Origin: Xenorhabdus miraniensis
GTDB taxonomy: Bacteria; Pseudomonadota; Gammaproteobacteria; Enterobacterales; Enterobacteriaceae
DNA length: 64,000 nt
Reading direction: 5' to 3'
NCBI RefSeq assembly: GCF_002632615.1
Contig: NZ_NITZ01000012.1
Span: 62,001-126,000 of the forward strand
The translations under genes and the position numbers were made by a program. Shown here in pieces: positions 14,360-25,565 of the stretch (positions within the stretch are counted from its first letter, which is position 1; each line of letters opens with the position of its first letter). A model generated the notes under the pieces. The model saw nothing but the letters and a program-made list of their open reading frames with translations. It did not search any database and had not been told where the DNA came from.

Positions 14360-16057
14360 ATGGCAGCATCCGCTTTTCTATTGATTGCCAGTTTTTTACT
14401 CACGCTATTTTTATTGAGCAAACCGCTCGGCAATCTCATTGCCAGTCTAGTCGAAGGAACATTACCCCGCTGGCTCACGAAAACAGAAATGGGCCTGTGG
14501 CGCTGCTGTGGCCTGCAAAAGCCCGGCAGTGACATTAAAGAAATGAGCTGGTGGCAATACGCCTTCACCATTCTCATCTTCAATATCGCCGGATTACTTT
14601 TATTATTTGTCCTACTGCTAAATCAGGAATATCTGCCATTAAATCCACAACATCTTGCTGGCCTGAAATGGGATCTTGCACTGAATACAGCGATCAGTTT
14701 TATCACTAATACCAATTGGCAGGCTTATAGTGGAGAAAATACTCTCAGCTATCTGAGCCAAATGGCTGGCTTGACTGTGCAAAACTTTCTCTCGGCAGCG
14801 ACAGGCATTTCCATAGCTTTCACCTTAATGCGGGCATTTTCCCGTCAAGGTATTCACACATTGGGAAATGCGTGGATCGATATAACACGCATCACTTTAT
14901 ACCTCTTGCTTCCGCTCGCTATTATCATTGCCTTATTCTTTGTCAGTCAGGGGGTTCTCCAAAATTTTTCCTCTTATGTGCTCATCCATCCCCTTGAAGG
15001 CCAGCAACAATTACTCCCTATGGGACCGGTTGCATCTCAAGAAGCGATAAAACTTCTGGGAACGAATGGGGGCGGTTTTTTTGGCGCGAACTCAGCCCAT
15101 CCATTTGAAAACCCAACCGCACTGAGTAATTTTGTACAAATTCTGGCTATTTTTTTGATCCCCTGTGCCCTGTGTTTCACATTTGGTCTGGTCGTTGGCG
15201 ATAACCGTCAAGGATACGCCTTACTCTGGACAATGAGCATTGTCTTCATTGTTGCCGTGAGCGTTGTAATGTATGCCGAAATGGCGGGAAATCCCCACCT
15301 TATACAGCCCAACATCAGTAGCCACTTTAATATGGAAGGAAAAGAAACCCGTTTTGGTATTCTGGCTTCTGCCCTTTATAGTGTTGTTACCACGGCGGCT
15401 TCCTGTGGTGCCGTGAATTCAATGCATGATTCCTTCACCGCACTGGGCGGAATGGTTCCACTTTGGTTGATGCAAATCGGCGAAGTGATATTCGGCGGCG
15501 TAGGCTCCGGCCTTTATGGCATGTTGCTATTCGTTCTGCTCGCGGTATTTATCGCAGGTTTGATGATTGGCCGCGCACCAGAATACTTAGGCAAAAAAAT
15601 CGATGTTTACGATATGAAAATGGTCGCATTAGCGATTTTAGTCACCCCTTCCCTTGTTTTGTTGGGAACGACTCTGGCCATTTCAACCGACGCTGGACGC
15701 AGCGGAATTGCAAACCCCGGCGCTCACGGCTTTACTGAAATACTTTATGCTCTCTCATCCGCAGCCAATAATAATGGTAGTGCCTTTGCCGGCCTGCATG
15801 CTAACAACATCTTTTATAACCTGCTGTTGGGAACGGTCATGTTTCTGGGACGCTTTGGTGTCATTCTTCCTGTTTTGGCTATCGCAGGCTCCATGATCCG
15901 CAAAAAACGCCAACCTATCAGCAGCGGTACTCTACCAACCCACGGTTCTCTCTTCATCGGGTTATTAATTCTGGTCATTCTGCTGATCGGCGCACTCACG
16001 TTTATTCCTGCTCTGGCTCTTGGCCCTATCGCAGAACATTTACAACTTTGGCAGTAA
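14360..16057 (+). CDS. kdpA: Potassium-transporting ATPase, potassium-binding subunit KdpA
   Basis: 565 residues, about ten membrane helices, inner membrane. KdpA is the superfamily-of-potassium-transporters subunit that selects K+. The four selectivity-filter loops are visible: [47 protein letters not shown] and [13 protein letters not shown]. In loop two this protein has GAN where E. coli has NAN. The length fits the family (E. coli 557). It is the second gene of kdpFABC, beginning at the base after the kdpF stop, and is followed 15 bases later by kdpB. Confidence 0.97.
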   Translation: MAASAFLLIASFLLTLFLLSKPLGNLIASLVEGTLPRWLTKTEMGLWRCCGLQKPGSDIKEMSWWQYAFTILIFNIAGLLLLFVLLLNQEYLPLNPQHLAGLKWDLALNTAISFITNTNWQAYSGENTLSYLSQMAGLTVQNFLSAATGISIAFTLMRAFSRQGIHTLGNAWIDITRITLYLLLPLAIIIALFFVSQGVLQNFSSYVLIHPLEGQQQLLPMGPVASQEAIKLLGTNGGGFFGANSAHPFENPTALSNFVQILAIFLIPCALCFTFGLVVGDNRQGYALLWTMSIVFIVAVSVVMYAEMAGNPHLIQPNISSHFNMEGKETRFGILASALYSVVTTAASCGAVNSMHDSFTALGGMVPLWLMQIGEVIFGGVGSGLYGMLLFVLLAVFIAGLMIGRAPEYLGKKIDVYDMKMVALAILVTPSLVLLGTTLAISTDAGRSGIANPGAHGFTEILYALSSAANNNGSAFAGLHANNIFYNLLLGTVMFLGRFGVILPVLAIAGSMIRKKRQPISSGTLPTHGSLFIGLLILVILLIGALTFIPALALGPIAEHLQLWQ

Positions 16058-16072
16058 AGTGTGAGGTAACTC

Positions 16073-18193
16073 ATGAAAAACAAACAACAAGCCTTATTTG
16101 AACCCACCTTAATTCGCCATGCCCTCATTGATTCGTTTAAAAAATGCCATCCAGCCCATCAATGGCATAACCCCGTCATGTTCGTTGTTTATCTGGGAAG
16201 TTGCCTGACCACAGCCTTATGGTTCAGCCTATTAGTAGGGAAATTGACAGGGAACGTGACATTGACCAGTCACTTGTTATTCACCAATAATTTATTATTC
16301 ATCAATAACTTACTATTTACTGGTGCGATTGCACTCTGGTTATGGTTTACCGTGCTATTTGCCAACTTTGCTGAAGCACTGGCTGAAGGGCGTAGCAAAG
16401 CTCAGGCATCCAGCTTAAAAGGTGTAAAAAGAACCAGTTGGGCTATAAGACTGGCATCCCCTAGCCGTGAAGCTACAAAGGAAAAAGTCATTTCTGACAC
16501 GTTGCGCAAAGGAGACATCGTGTTGGTAGAGGCGGGAGAAATTATTCCCTGTGATGGCGAAGTCCTTGAAGGAGGCGCTTCTGTTGATGAAAGTGCCATT
16601 ACAGGAGAATCAGCTCCGGTCATTCGCGAATCAGGAGGCGATTTCTCTTCTGTTACTGGTGGCACACGGGTTTTATCAGATTGGTTAGTCATTGAATGTA
16701 CTGTCAATCCAGGGGAAACCTTTCTGGACAGAATGATCTCAATGGTTGAAGGAGCCAAGCGCCGCAAAACACCCAATGAAATTGCCCTCACTATTTTACT
16801 CACTGCATTAACCATTATTTTCCTACTGGTTTGTATTAGTCTTCTGCCTTTTTCTTTGTTTAGTGTGCATGTTAATCAATCAGGTACTCCTATTTCCCTT
16901 ACCGTATTAGTCGCACTACTGGTTTGTCTGATCCCCACCACCATTGGCGGATTACTTTCAGCCATTGGTGTTGCCGGAATGAGCCGTATGTTAGAAGCCA
17001 ATGTCATTGCCACAAGTGGGCGTGCCATTGAAGCGGCGGGTGATGTAGATGTCCTGCTATTGGATAAAACAGGCACGATTACATTAGGTAATCGTCAGGC
17101 TTCTCAATTTTTACCCGCGCCCGGCGTAACGGAACAGCAATTGGCCGATGCCGCCCAACTTTCTTCCCTTGCAGATGAGACACCGGAAGGACGTAGCATC
17201 GTGATTCTGGCAAAGCAACGTTTCAATATGCGTGAGCGCGATCTTCGGACATTAAATGCCACATTTGTTCCTTTCTCTGCAATGACACGCATGAGCGGCG
17301 TCAACATTGGAGATCGCATGATACGCAAAGGCGCAGTCGATGCTATTCGTCGCTACATCGAAGCCAACCACAGCCATTTTCCTCATGCGATTGATCAGTT
17401 GGTACAACAAGTTGCCCACAAAGGAGAAACACCTCTCGTTGTTGCTGAGAATCAACAGGTCTTGGGTGTAGTTGCCTTAAAAGATATTGTTAAAGGCGGG
17501 ATCAAAGAGCGTTTCAGTGAAATGCGCAAAATGGGGATCAAGACCGTGATGATTACGGGGGATAACCATCTGACTGCCGCAGCCATTGCAGCGGAAGCAG
17601 GCGTTGATGATTTTCTGGCAGAGGCCACTCCCGAAGCGAAATTGGCCTTAATTCGCCAATATCAGTCTGAAGGACGTCTGGTCGCCATGACAGGTGATGG
17701 TACAAATGATGCACCGGCACTGGCACAAGCGGATGTTGCGGTTGCAATGAATTCGGGAACACAAGCAGCAAAAGAGGCAGGCAATATGGTGGACTTGGAT
17801 TCCAATCCCACCAAGCTGATTGAAGTTGTGCATATTGGCAAACAGATGCTGATGACTCGCGGCTCCCTGACAACGTTCAGCATTGCCAATGATATCGCCA
17901 AATATTTCGCTATCATTCCTGCTGCCTTTGCCGTCACCTATCCACAGCTTAATACCCTGAACATCATGCACCTTCACTCGCCAGAATCTGCGGTGCTGTC
18001 TGCTGTCATTTTCAATGCGATAATCATTATATTTTTGCTTCCATTAGCCTTAACAGGCGTCAATTACCGGCCAATGAACGCACTGTCACTCTTACGCCGA
18101 AACCTATGGATTTATGGCCTTGGCGGTTTGCTTGTCCCCTTTGTCGGTATCAAGATCATTGACATGTTACTCACTGCATTAGTTTTTAAATAA
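16073..18193 (+). CDS. kdpB: Potassium-transporting ATPase, ATP-binding subunit KdpB
   Basis: 706-residue P-type ATPase. Actuator loop [16 protein letters not shown], phosphorylation site DKTGTIT (the Asp is phosphorylated), nucleotide-domain segment [10 protein letters not shown], hinge [21 protein letters not shown] (quoted here only in part as [16 protein letters not shown]). It couples ATP hydrolysis to K+ import by KdpA. The Ser of TGES is the known inhibitory phosphorylation site in E. coli. About 24 residues longer than E. coli KdpB: an insertion near residues 65-85 contains a partly repeated [12 protein letters not shown] segment from a local DNA duplication (16276-16320). Confidence 0.97.
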   Translation: MKNKQQALFEPTLIRHALIDSFKKCHPAHQWHNPVMFVVYLGSCLTTALWFSLLVGKLTGNVTLTSHLLFTNNLLFINNLLFTGAIALWLWFTVLFANFAEALAEGRSKAQASSLKGVKRTSWAIRLASPSREATKEKVISDTLRKGDIVLVEAGEIIPCDGEVLEGGASVDESAITGESAPVIRESGGDFSSVTGGTRVLSDWLVIECTVNPGETFLDRMISMVEGAKRRKTPNEIALTILLTALTIIFLLVCISLLPFSLFSVHVNQSGTPISLTVLVALLVCLIPTTIGGLLSAIGVAGMSRMLEANVIATSGRAIEAAGDVDVLLLDKTGTITLGNRQASQFLPAPGVTEQQLADAAQLSSLADETPEGRSIVILAKQRFNMRERDLRTLNATFVPFSAMTRMSGVNIGDRMIRKGAVDAIRRYIEANHSHFPHAIDQLVQQVAHKGETPLVVAENQQVLGVVALKDIVKGGIKERFSEMRKMGIKTVMITGDNHLTAAAIAAEAGVDDFLAEATPEAKLALIRQYQSEGRLVAMTGDGTNDAPALAQADVAVAMNSGTQAAKEAGNMVDLDSNPTKLIEVVHIGKQMLMTRGSLTTFSIANDIAKYFAIIPAAFAVTYPQLNTLNIMHLHSPESAVLSAVIFNAIIIIFLLPLALTGVNYRPMNALSLLRRNLWIYGLGGLLVPFVGIKIIDMLLTALVFK

Positions 18194-18197
18194 GGTG

Positions 18198-18815
18198 ATG
18201 AGAATGATTTGGTTACGCTCTTCGATTGTTTTACTGGCATTTCTTACCCTAATTACCGGAATTGCCTACCCACTTCTGGTGACAGGGATATCAGATGTCC
18301 TATTTCCCCATCAGGCTCAGGGTTCGTTGATTAAGCAAAATGGCATATTAGTTGGTTCTGAATTAATCGGTCAGAACTTTACGAAATCCGTCTATTTTCA
18401 TGGACGTCCTTCCATGACGGCAGAAAAACCGTATAACACACTATCATCCGGAGGCAGTAACCTCGCTGTAACTAATCCGGCGTTGATCAGTAAAATTCAC
18501 GAAAACACTATTAAAGCACGCCTATTTAATTACCCTGAAAACCTTTCGATTCCTGTCGATTTAGTGACAGCTTCCGGTAGTGGGCTTGATCCCCATATCT
18601 CTCCTGCGGCAGCCGAGTTTCAGGCACAACGTGTGGCGACAGCCCGTCATCTACCGCTACAGGTGATTGATGAATTAATTCAGAAAAATATTAAACATCC
18701 CCTGCTGGGATATATGGGTGAACCCGTAGTCAATGTACTGGAACTGAATCTGGCACTGGATAACCTGAATACAAGCAACCTAAAAACAGGCTACCTAAAA
18801 ACAAGGGGTAAATAA
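18198..18815 (+). CDS. kdpC: Potassium-transporting ATPase subunit KdpC
   Basis: About 205 residues: one N-terminal membrane anchor (IVLLAFLTLITGIAYPLLVTG, quoted region 9-28) and a periplasmic domain with LIGQNFTKSVYFHGRPS, SSGGSNLAVTNPAL and VTASGSGLDPHISPAAA, the classic KdpC signatures. Starts GTG 18195, ATG 18198 and ATG 18204 are all possible; AAGGTGA overlapping the kdpB stop best serves 18204. The C-terminus has an extra Asn/Leu/Lys-rich tail with a short internal repeat (NLNTSNLKTGYLKTRGK). KdpC is thought to raise the affinity of KdpB for ATP. Confidence 0.95.
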   Translation: MRMIWLRSSIVLLAFLTLITGIAYPLLVTGISDVLFPHQAQGSLIKQNGILVGSELIGQNFTKSVYFHGRPSMTAEKPYNTLSSGGSNLAVTNPALISKIHENTIKARLFNYPENLSIPVDLVTASGSGLDPHISPAAAEFQAQRVATARHLPLQVIDELIQKNIKHPLLGYMGEPVVNVLELNLALDNLNTSNLKTGYLKTRGK

Positions 18816-18818
18816 GCG

Positions 18819-21548
18819 ATGGCTCAAAATGAACCTCAACGTCCTGATCCAGATGATTTACTGGCATTGGCAAATGAAAAACCCCGCGGCAAGCTCAAAA
18901 TATTTTTCGGGGCTTGCGCCGGTGTCGGCAAAACCTATGCCATGCTACAAGAAGCCCAACGCCTGCTGGCTCAAGGTCTGGATGTTATTATCGGCGTTGT
19001 TGAAACCCATGAGCGACAAGAAACCGCCGCCCTGCTGAAAGGATTGCCCCGGTTATCATCAAAGTACTTCCGCCATCACGAGCGAAGGGTTGCCGCATTT
19101 GATATTGATGCCGCGCTCGCCCGCCATCCGGCCATTATTCTGATGGATGAACTGGCATTCAGTAACCCTCAGGGTTGCCGGCATCCCAAACGCTGGCAGG
19201 ATGTTGAAGAATTACTGGAAGCAGGCATTGATGTTCTGACCACCATCAACGTGCAACATTTGGAAAGCCTGAACGATATTGTCGGTGGTATTACGGGTAT
19301 TCGTGTTCGGGAAACCATTCCCGATCATATCTTTGATCAGGCCGATGATGTTGTTCTGGTTGATCTTCCCCCTGATGATCTGCGCCAACGGCTCAAAGAC
19401 GGCAAAGTTTATCTTTCAGATCAGGCCGAACGAGCCATTGAACATTTCTTTCGTAAAGAGAACCTGATTGCTCTGCGTGAATTGGCACTGCGTCGCACAG
19501 CAGATCGCGTTGATGATCAAATGCGTGCTATTCGTGATACCCGGGGAAAAGAGCCTGTATGGCACACGCGGGATAATTTGCTGTTATGCATTGGTTACAA
19601 CGCCGGCAATGAAAAATTAGTTCGAAAAGCGGCCCGTTTGGCAGCAAAGTTAGATTGTGTCTGGCACGCTGTTTACGTTGAAACCCCCAGATTACACCGG
19701 CTGCCAGAAAGCAAACGGCGTACCATCTTGAAGGCCCTGAAACTAGCACAAGATCTGGGAGCTGAAACCGCAACACTTTCCGATTCTCATGAAGAAAAAG
19801 CGATCCTGCGCTATGCAAGAGAACATAATCTGGGCAAAATCCTTATTGGCCGCTATTACGACTCACACCCGACACTCTTTGACCCGACACTCTTTGGCTA
19901 TAAATGGCGTCCCGATTTTTCAGAAAGACTGGGAAAACTAGGCCCAGACCTTGATTTAATTATTGTTGCTTTGGAAGACAAAAAACGTTGGGATAAAGAA
20001 CAAAAAGATAACCGATCATTCAATGAAAAATGGCGGGTCCCGATTCAGGGTTTCATGATGGCTATCGTACTCTGCGCCCTCATTACTCTATTTTCCCGCA
20101 CTTTCTTATTCACCCTTGATAAAGCCAATCTGGTGACACTCTACCTGCTCGGTGTTGTCATCATCGCCCTTTTTTATGGTCGTTGGCCGTCGGTTTTTGC
20201 TGCTTTTGTCAACGTCATTAGTTTCGACATTTTCTTTGTCCAACCGCACTGGTCACTGGCGGTTACGGACATGCAGTACCTGCTCACATTTACTGTCATG
20301 CTGATTGTCGGTGCTGTCGTAGGAAACCTGACTGCGGGTATACGCTATCAGGCCAGAATTGCCCGTTATCGTGAGCAACGCACACGGCATCTATATGAAA
20401 TTACCCGTGAACTGAGCAAGGCCATGAATGAAGAAGATATTGCCCGTATCAGCTATCACTTTTTATCCAATAGCTTTCAGGCAAAAACAGGGCTGTTGCT
20501 GCCAGACAGCAACCATCATTTATATCAGGTAAAATCCAATGACGGTGGTCAGATGCAAATTGACGAAGCAGTTGCCAAATGGTGCTTTGATAAAAAACAA
20601 CCTGCCGGGGCGGGTACTGATACATTACCGGGAGTACCTTACCAATTATTGCCTATTGCCACACCTTCACAAGTATTTGCCATTCTTGCCATTGAATCCT
20701 CGAACCTGCGCCAGCTACTCGTCCCGGAACAACAACGGTTATTACAAACCTTCACGGGAATTATCGCCAACGCACTGGAACGCTTACACCTTACCCGCAG
20801 CGCTGAATCTGCCAAATTGGAAACCGAGCGGGAACAACTCCGCAACTCTTTGTTAGCCGCTTTGTCTCACGATTTACGTACTCCGTTAACTGTGTTATTT
20901 GGACAAACAGAAATCCTCATGTTGGATTTATCCGCTGAAAATTCAGTACACACCCAACAAGTTAACCAAATCCGCCAGCAAATTCTCAGCACTTCACGAC
21001 TGGTTAATAATCTGCTGGATATGGCGCGCATTCAATCAGGCGGGATTCAGCTCAATCTCGAATGGTATTCGTTGGAAGAAATTGTCGGCAGCGCTTTGCG
21101 TTCACTGGAATATACCCTTAATCGTTATACCGTAGAACTTTCTCTACCTGCCCATTTACTTCTGCATTGTGATGCCGCTTTGTTGGAACGCGTTTTTATC
21201 AACTTGCTGGAAAATGCCATAAAATATACCGATGAACATACCCCTCTTGGTATAAAGGCCACCATTGAACAAAAAACTGATCAAAGACAGGTACATATCG
21301 AAGTCTGGGATGCAGGAACAGGCATTCCCCCCGGACAGGAACAACTTATTTTTGATAAATTCTCACGCGCCAGCAAAGAATCTGCCATACCGGGTGTTGG
21401 ATTGGGTTTAGCCATCTGCCAATCTATTATTGATATTCATGGAGGAAAGATATGGGCAAATAACAATAAAAAAGGTGGAGCCAGTTTTCACTTTATTCTA
21501 CCGTTAGCAAATCCACCTAAAATTGAAGACGCCCTCGAGGAAATGTGA
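18819..21548 (+). CDS. kdpD: Sensor histidine kinase KdpD
   Basis: 909 residues. The N-terminal KdpD domain has a Walker-A-like GACAGVGKTYAML (about 32-44) and VETHERQET; a universal-stress-like domain follows (230-370), then four membrane helices (about 405-510), a GAF-like segment, HisKA with ALSHDLRTPLTVL and an ATPase domain with NLLENAIKYTDE, WDAGTGIPPG and GVGLGLAICQSI. It senses low potassium/turgor and phosphorylates KdpE. It is four bases downstream of kdpC and overlaps kdpE. A small tandem duplication gives TLFDPTLF near residue 350. Confidence 0.97.
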   Translation: MAQNEPQRPDPDDLLALANEKPRGKLKIFFGACAGVGKTYAMLQEAQRLLAQGLDVIIGVVETHERQETAALLKGLPRLSSKYFRHHERRVAAFDIDAALARHPAIILMDELAFSNPQGCRHPKRWQDVEELLEAGIDVLTTINVQHLESLNDIVGGITGIRVRETIPDHIFDQADDVVLVDLPPDDLRQRLKDGKVYLSDQAERAIEHFFRKENLIALRELALRRTADRVDDQMRAIRDTRGKEPVWHTRDNLLLCIGYNAGNEKLVRKAARLAAKLDCVWHAVYVETPRLHRLPESKRRTILKALKLAQDLGAETATLSDSHEEKAILRYAREHNLGKILIGRYYDSHPTLFDPTLFGYKWRPDFSERLGKLGPDLDLIIVALEDKKRWDKEQKDNRSFNEKWRVPIQGFMMAIVLCALITLFSRTFLFTLDKANLVTLYLLGVVIIALFYGRWPSVFAAFVNVISFDIFFVQPHWSLAVTDMQYLLTFTVMLIVGAVVGNLTAGIRYQARIARYREQRTRHLYEITRELSKAMNEEDIARISYHFLSNSFQAKTGLLLPDSNHHLYQVKSNDGGQMQIDEAVAKWCFDKKQPAGAGTDTLPGVPYQLLPIATPSQVFAILAIESSNLRQLLVPEQQRLLQTFTGIIANALERLHLTRSAESAKLETEREQLRNSLLAALSHDLRTPLTVLFGQTEILMLDLSAENSVHTQQVNQIRQQILSTSRLVNNLLDMARIQSGGIQLNLEWYSLEEIVGSALRSLEYTLNRYTVELSLPAHLLLHCDAALLERVFINLLENAIKYTDEHTPLGIKATIEQKTDQRQVHIEVWDAGTGIPPGQEQLIFDKFSRASKESAIPGVGLGLAICQSIIDIHGGKIWANNNKKGGASFHFILPLANPPKIEDALEEM

Positions 21549-22282
21549 GTACAACTAATCTGAATTCAGCTACTGTCAGTACAACGCATGCTCGTACTAT
21601 TAAAAACAGTACTATCCTAATCGTCGAAGATGAAAAAGAGATCCGGCGTTTTGTCCGATTAGCACTGGAAGGAGAAAACTGGCAGGTTTTTGAATGCGAT
21701 ACATTGAAACGAGGTTTAATTGAAACCGCCACCCGCAAACCTGATTTATTGATCCTTGATTTGGGATTGCCTGACGGCAATGGCATTGACTTGATCGAAG
21801 ATATACGCCAGTGGAGCGATATTCCAATTATTGTGCTTTCCGCCCGTGACAGCGAACAAGATAAAGTCACGGCTCTGGATTGTGGCGCTGACGATTATCT
21901 AAGTAAACCTTTTGGCATCAACGAATTGATCGCCAGAGTTCGCGTTGCCCTGCGCCGCTCATCTAAAGCCAACCAATTCGACCCTGTGATCCACTTTTCA
22001 GATATCCAAGTGGACTTGGTAAATCGTCGGGTTTTAAAAGGACAGAATGAGCTTCACCTGACCCCCATTGAGTACCGCTTACTGACCGAACTGCTCACTA
22101 ACAGCGGTAAGGTGCTGACTCAACGCCATTTACTTAATCATGTTTGGGGACCAAATTTCGTTGAACACAATCATTATCTGAGAATTTACATGGGGCACCT
22201 GCGGCAAAAATTAGAAGCTGATCCCGCCCGCCCTAAGCACTTGCTGACAGAAACAGGGATAGGTTATCGGTTTATGCCTTAA
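21545..22282 (+). CDS. kdpE: Response regulator KdpE
   Basis: OmpR/PhoB-type regulator of kdpFABC. The start is GTG 21545, overlapping the kdpD stop by four bases (GTGA); no other start precedes the receiver domain in this frame. This gives 245 residues with about 20 extra Ser/Thr/Asn-rich residues before ILIVEDEKEIRRF. Phosphoacceptor Asp72 in LILDLGLPDG, conserved Lys in SKPFGINEL, and a winged-helix C-terminal domain with LTPIEYRLLTELL and GYRFMP. The predicted DNA site lies upstream of kdpF. Confidence 0.95.
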   Translation: MSTTNLNSATVSTTHARTIKNSTILIVEDEKEIRRFVRLALEGENWQVFECDTLKRGLIETATRKPDLLILDLGLPDGNGIDLIEDIRQWSDIPIIVLSARDSEQDKVTALDCGADDYLSKPFGINELIARVRVALRRSSKANQFDPVIHFSDIQVDLVNRRVLKGQNELHLTPIEYRLLTELLTNSGKVLTQRHLLNHVWGPNFVEHNHYLRIYMGHLRQKLEADPARPKHLLTETGIGYRFMP

Positions 22283-22381
22283 ACAATCTGTTTCAAAAAC
22301 CTACCCAAACAATCTACTTAAACAACCTACCCTTAACTGCCCGGCTTGGGCTATTTATATAAAGCCGCATACCGTAAAAAA

Positions 22382-22420
22382 TCATGCCCCAAGGCAAAAT
22401 CTAAGGGCATGAAATTCATA
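22382..22420 (-). terminator. Terminator of the pullulanase gene
   Basis: On the minus strand CATGCCC (22411-22417) pairs with GGGCATG (22384-22390) around a loop of about 20 bases and is followed by ATTTTTT. It is about 30 bases after the pullulanase stop. It may also stop kdpE transcription from the other side. Confidence 0.6.
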
Positions 22421-22448
22421 AATCCATAAAACCAAAAATAGCGCCACA

Positions 22449-25388
22449 CTACTTCCGGCGGACAGGCAGCCCTGTACCACGCATTCCTTCCTGAGGTAAA
22501 ACCAACACTGCTGCTGACCAAGCCGGCATGGTGACTTCACCCTTTTCCGTTATTTGTATTCCCGCAGCCAGAGAATCCTTGCCCAACTCACGTTGAATAT
22601 CATTTAATTTCAACCCTTCAACGCTCAGATCCTTAACAGTCATAGACCACGGAGCAGCATTAATCATCACCACCAAACCATCAAATCGCCAATCACAATC
22701 ATGAGATGTCGTGTTGCCATCATCAATGGTCATTACCAATAATCCTATTTGCTGACGTGGGCCAACATTTACAAAATCAACTCGTTGCTTAATGGAAGCA
22801 CCATCACCCAACGTCATCAAAGGTGAAAATTGACGCAATCGCAATAACTCCTGATAAAATGCGTTCATCTGTAATAATTCATGTTGGCCTGGTTTTTTTA
22901 CCCGATTTTTAACGCGATTAATCAGTGGATAATTGTTACCATCATTGCTACGTTCCGGCATTCCCACATCATAGTTATTATCCTTGTAGTCATAACTCAC
23001 ACGATTAAACCAATCACCTGCATTATAAGAATCACGGGTAAACGATTTTGAGCGTAATAACTCTGATCCTTGCTGATCAAAAGCCAAGCCTTGCCCAAGA
23101 AATATTGTGGCAAGAGAAACTGCCTGCATACGAACCCTTGTCATGAGATCTGCCTGCGGTGCAGCTTTATAACTAATGATATCCCACAACGTTTGATTAT
23201 CGTGCTTAGAGACATAATTCAGCACTTCAATAGGCTCTGAGGCATAACCCGCAGCGGCACCTTTATAATCAATTTCCCGGCCGGCTTTCACCGCACCATC
23301 TTTATCAATCATGACAAAGTCAGCCAAATTGCCAGCCATACCAAGACGCACCAAATCCCACAAATGGCGAATTTCATTTGCATCTAATCGCGCAATTTCA
23401 TTGGGTAATGTTCCAACACCATTGCCGACGCCCTGATTAATGCGGATACTGTCAGCAAAATCAAACGGCCCGCCGCCACGCACAGCATCCCTTAATCTGT
23501 CAGAGAAAGTACCAATGCCAGTCCCCTTCAGATTAATCTGTGAAGCGGTTTCAAACCGATCATCCTGCCCGGAATTCCATCCCTCCCCGAAAAAGTAGAT
23601 CGACGGATTAATAGCGCGAACTTTTGCCAGTGCCGATAAAATTTGTGTTTTAGGGTGATAACCCATTAAATCGAATCGAAACGCATCTATCTTATATTCT
23701 TTAACCCAAGTCACTAGCGAATCTTCAATAAGCTTGGCAAACATACGACGTTCCGGTGCCGTATCGTAACAGCACGTATTATTTTCAATGTGGCCGGTTA
23801 TTTCATCCAACCGGTGGTAATACCAAGGCACAATCTTATCCAATACCGACGTTCGGGATGCCGGGCCAGCGCCATCGGTATGGTTGTAAACAACATCCAT
23901 GATTACATTCATGCCCAATTGCTGTTTGATAGCCTGTATCATAGTACGAAATTCTTTTATACGATCTGAACCTTCAGGGTTAGTCGCATAAGAGCCTTCG
24001 GGTACTGTGTAATGAAACGGATCATAACCCCAGTTATAAGAATCCGTTTTTGCCACCATAGTATTTAATTCCTGCACTTGCGGATTATTGATACTGTCAT
24101 TACGTTGTAATTGCTGCAAAACTTCCCGCACAGTCAATGAGCGGGTCAGTGAGTCATGGCAATAAGCAGCAAAACGGCTATTTTTCACCTCTGGGTTGAT
24201 TTGGCACAGACGGCTAAAAGGCTGATCAATATCGGCGACCTGATGGCTAAATTCATTCACAGAAGCGATATCAAACACAGGCAACAACTCTATATGTGTC
24301 ATTCCTGCCCGGCTTAGGGCCTTAAGATGTTTGAACATATCACTGTTATTGTCAGCCAGTGCCAAATACTTACCACGCCAACCTTCTGGTATTGTCCTAT
24401 CGGCAACAGAAAGATCACGGATATGGGCTTCATGGATAGCCATGCGCGCAATATCCGTTGGGGTATTTTGCGAATGCGGGGCTAACAGGTTATCCCAGTT
24501 TTGTGGTTTTAAGGATTCGTCACTCAGATTGACGACCTGACTATATTCCGAATTGGTGGATAGACTGTGAGAATAGGGATCGGTCACTTCATAACGTTCA
24601 ATATTGCGAGAATATGGATGGAATACCTTTAAAGCATAGCGGTAGTAAGCCCCGATTAAACACTTACTCCCCTGCCATGACCAAGAACCACTCTCTGCGT
24701 CATGTCGCATGGCATGTTTGGCAATAATTTGTTTATTTTTATCATAAATAACCAAACCAACTTCTTGTGCGGTCGGTGCCCACAACCTGAAAATCACGCC
24801 TTCATCGTTTATCCTCGCACCATATTCCAATTTATCAGCAACATCGGCGAAACGGTCATCCAGTACACCAGCGGTTTGCACTTGAGTTGCCGATATCAAC
24901 CGACCTTGTTCATTGGCAGCCACGGCCACCAAATCTCCAGTCAGGAGTTGATCAACATCTGTATGCTCAGGCAAACGGAATGCCGCCCATTTCGCTAAAT
25001 GAGGGAACTTTTTCTTTGTCTCTTGGCTCAAGGTTGTCGGTTTCAGAGTTAAATAATGATCGGTCAAATCACCTTGTCTATTGATCTCTACTTTATTGTT
25101 TTTATTATGATACAGGCGGAAAATGGTTCCGTCTTCACTCGCTGGCCATAATAGCGTCTGCCTATCAACCCAATGCGCAGAAGCCTGAGAAATTTTGGAT
25201 TCAGTACCAGAGGCATCTAAACGACGCAGGTAGATTTGTTCATTTGCTATCTGATTCAAACTATGTGTCACTGGCTCCTCCTGAACTTTGAATAAATAAT
25301 TTTTATTTTGAGTGCAATTTGCGAGCAATAAAATAAATAACCCGCTGAATAAAATAAGATAAATCTTTCTCCAATAATTCAATTTCAT
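22449..25388 (-). CDS. pulA: Pullulanase-type alpha-1,6-glucosidase lipoprotein (GH13)
   Basis: 979 residues. N-terminal lipoprotein signal with Cys25 after FILLLANC, so a membrane-anchored, exported enzyme. Carbohydrate-binding-like and N1/CBM48-like domains (LEYGARINDEGVIFRLWAP, YYRYALKVFHPYS) precede the GH13 barrel: region I DVVYNHTD, region II FRFDLMGYH (nucleophile Asp), region III FFGEGW (acid/base Glu) and region IV YVSKHDNQTLWD. It cleaves alpha-1,6 branch points in pullulan, limit dextrin or glycogen-like glucans. No pul-type secretion genes adjoin it. Single-gene unit, convergent with kdpE. Confidence 0.92.
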   Translation of the reverse strand: MKLNYWRKIYLILFSGLFILLLANCTQNKNYLFKVQEEPVTHSLNQIANEQIYLRRLDASGTESKISQASAHWVDRQTLLWPASEDGTIFRLYHNKNNKVEINRQGDLTDHYLTLKPTTLSQETKKKFPHLAKWAAFRLPEHTDVDQLLTGDLVAVAANEQGRLISATQVQTAGVLDDRFADVADKLEYGARINDEGVIFRLWAPTAQEVGLVIYDKNKQIIAKHAMRHDAESGSWSWQGSKCLIGAYYRYALKVFHPYSRNIERYEVTDPYSHSLSTNSEYSQVVNLSDESLKPQNWDNLLAPHSQNTPTDIARMAIHEAHIRDLSVADRTIPEGWRGKYLALADNNSDMFKHLKALSRAGMTHIELLPVFDIASVNEFSHQVADIDQPFSRLCQINPEVKNSRFAAYCHDSLTRSLTVREVLQQLQRNDSINNPQVQELNTMVAKTDSYNWGYDPFHYTVPEGSYATNPEGSDRIKEFRTMIQAIKQQLGMNVIMDVVYNHTDGAGPASRTSVLDKIVPWYYHRLDEITGHIENNTCCYDTAPERRMFAKLIEDSLVTWVKEYKIDAFRFDLMGYHPKTQILSALAKVRAINPSIYFFGEGWNSGQDDRFETASQINLKGTGIGTFSDRLRDAVRGGGPFDFADSIRINQGVGNGVGTLPNEIARLDANEIRHLWDLVRLGMAGNLADFVMIDKDGAVKAGREIDYKGAAAGYASEPIEVLNYVSKHDNQTLWDIISYKAAPQADLMTRVRMQAVSLATIFLGQGLAFDQQGSELLRSKSFTRDSYNAGDWFNRVSYDYKDNNYDVGMPERSNDGNNYPLINRVKNRVKKPGQHELLQMNAFYQELLRLRQFSPLMTLGDGASIKQRVDFVNVGPRQQIGLLVMTIDDGNTTSHDCDWRFDGLVVMINAAPWSMTVKDLSVEGLKLNDIQRELGKDSLAAGIQITEKGEVTMPAWSAAVLVLPQEGMRGTGLPVRRK

Positions 25389-25565
25389 AGTTAAATATTT
25401 TTATATGGGAAGATAACTTCGATTATTTTATTTTTAATAAAGACGTAAATAATGATTAAATATTGTATTAAACTTTCTCACCTCATCCTTTTATTAATAA
25501 AGATGGGAGGAGAATAAAGGATGAACTATTTATTTGCTGTTTTACCCACATAGGACTAATTGAAT

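Noticed and set aside
25481..25510. Imperfect hairpin before the EamA gene
   Set aside because: Pairing needs bulges and a mismatch; not convincing as a riboswitch or operator.
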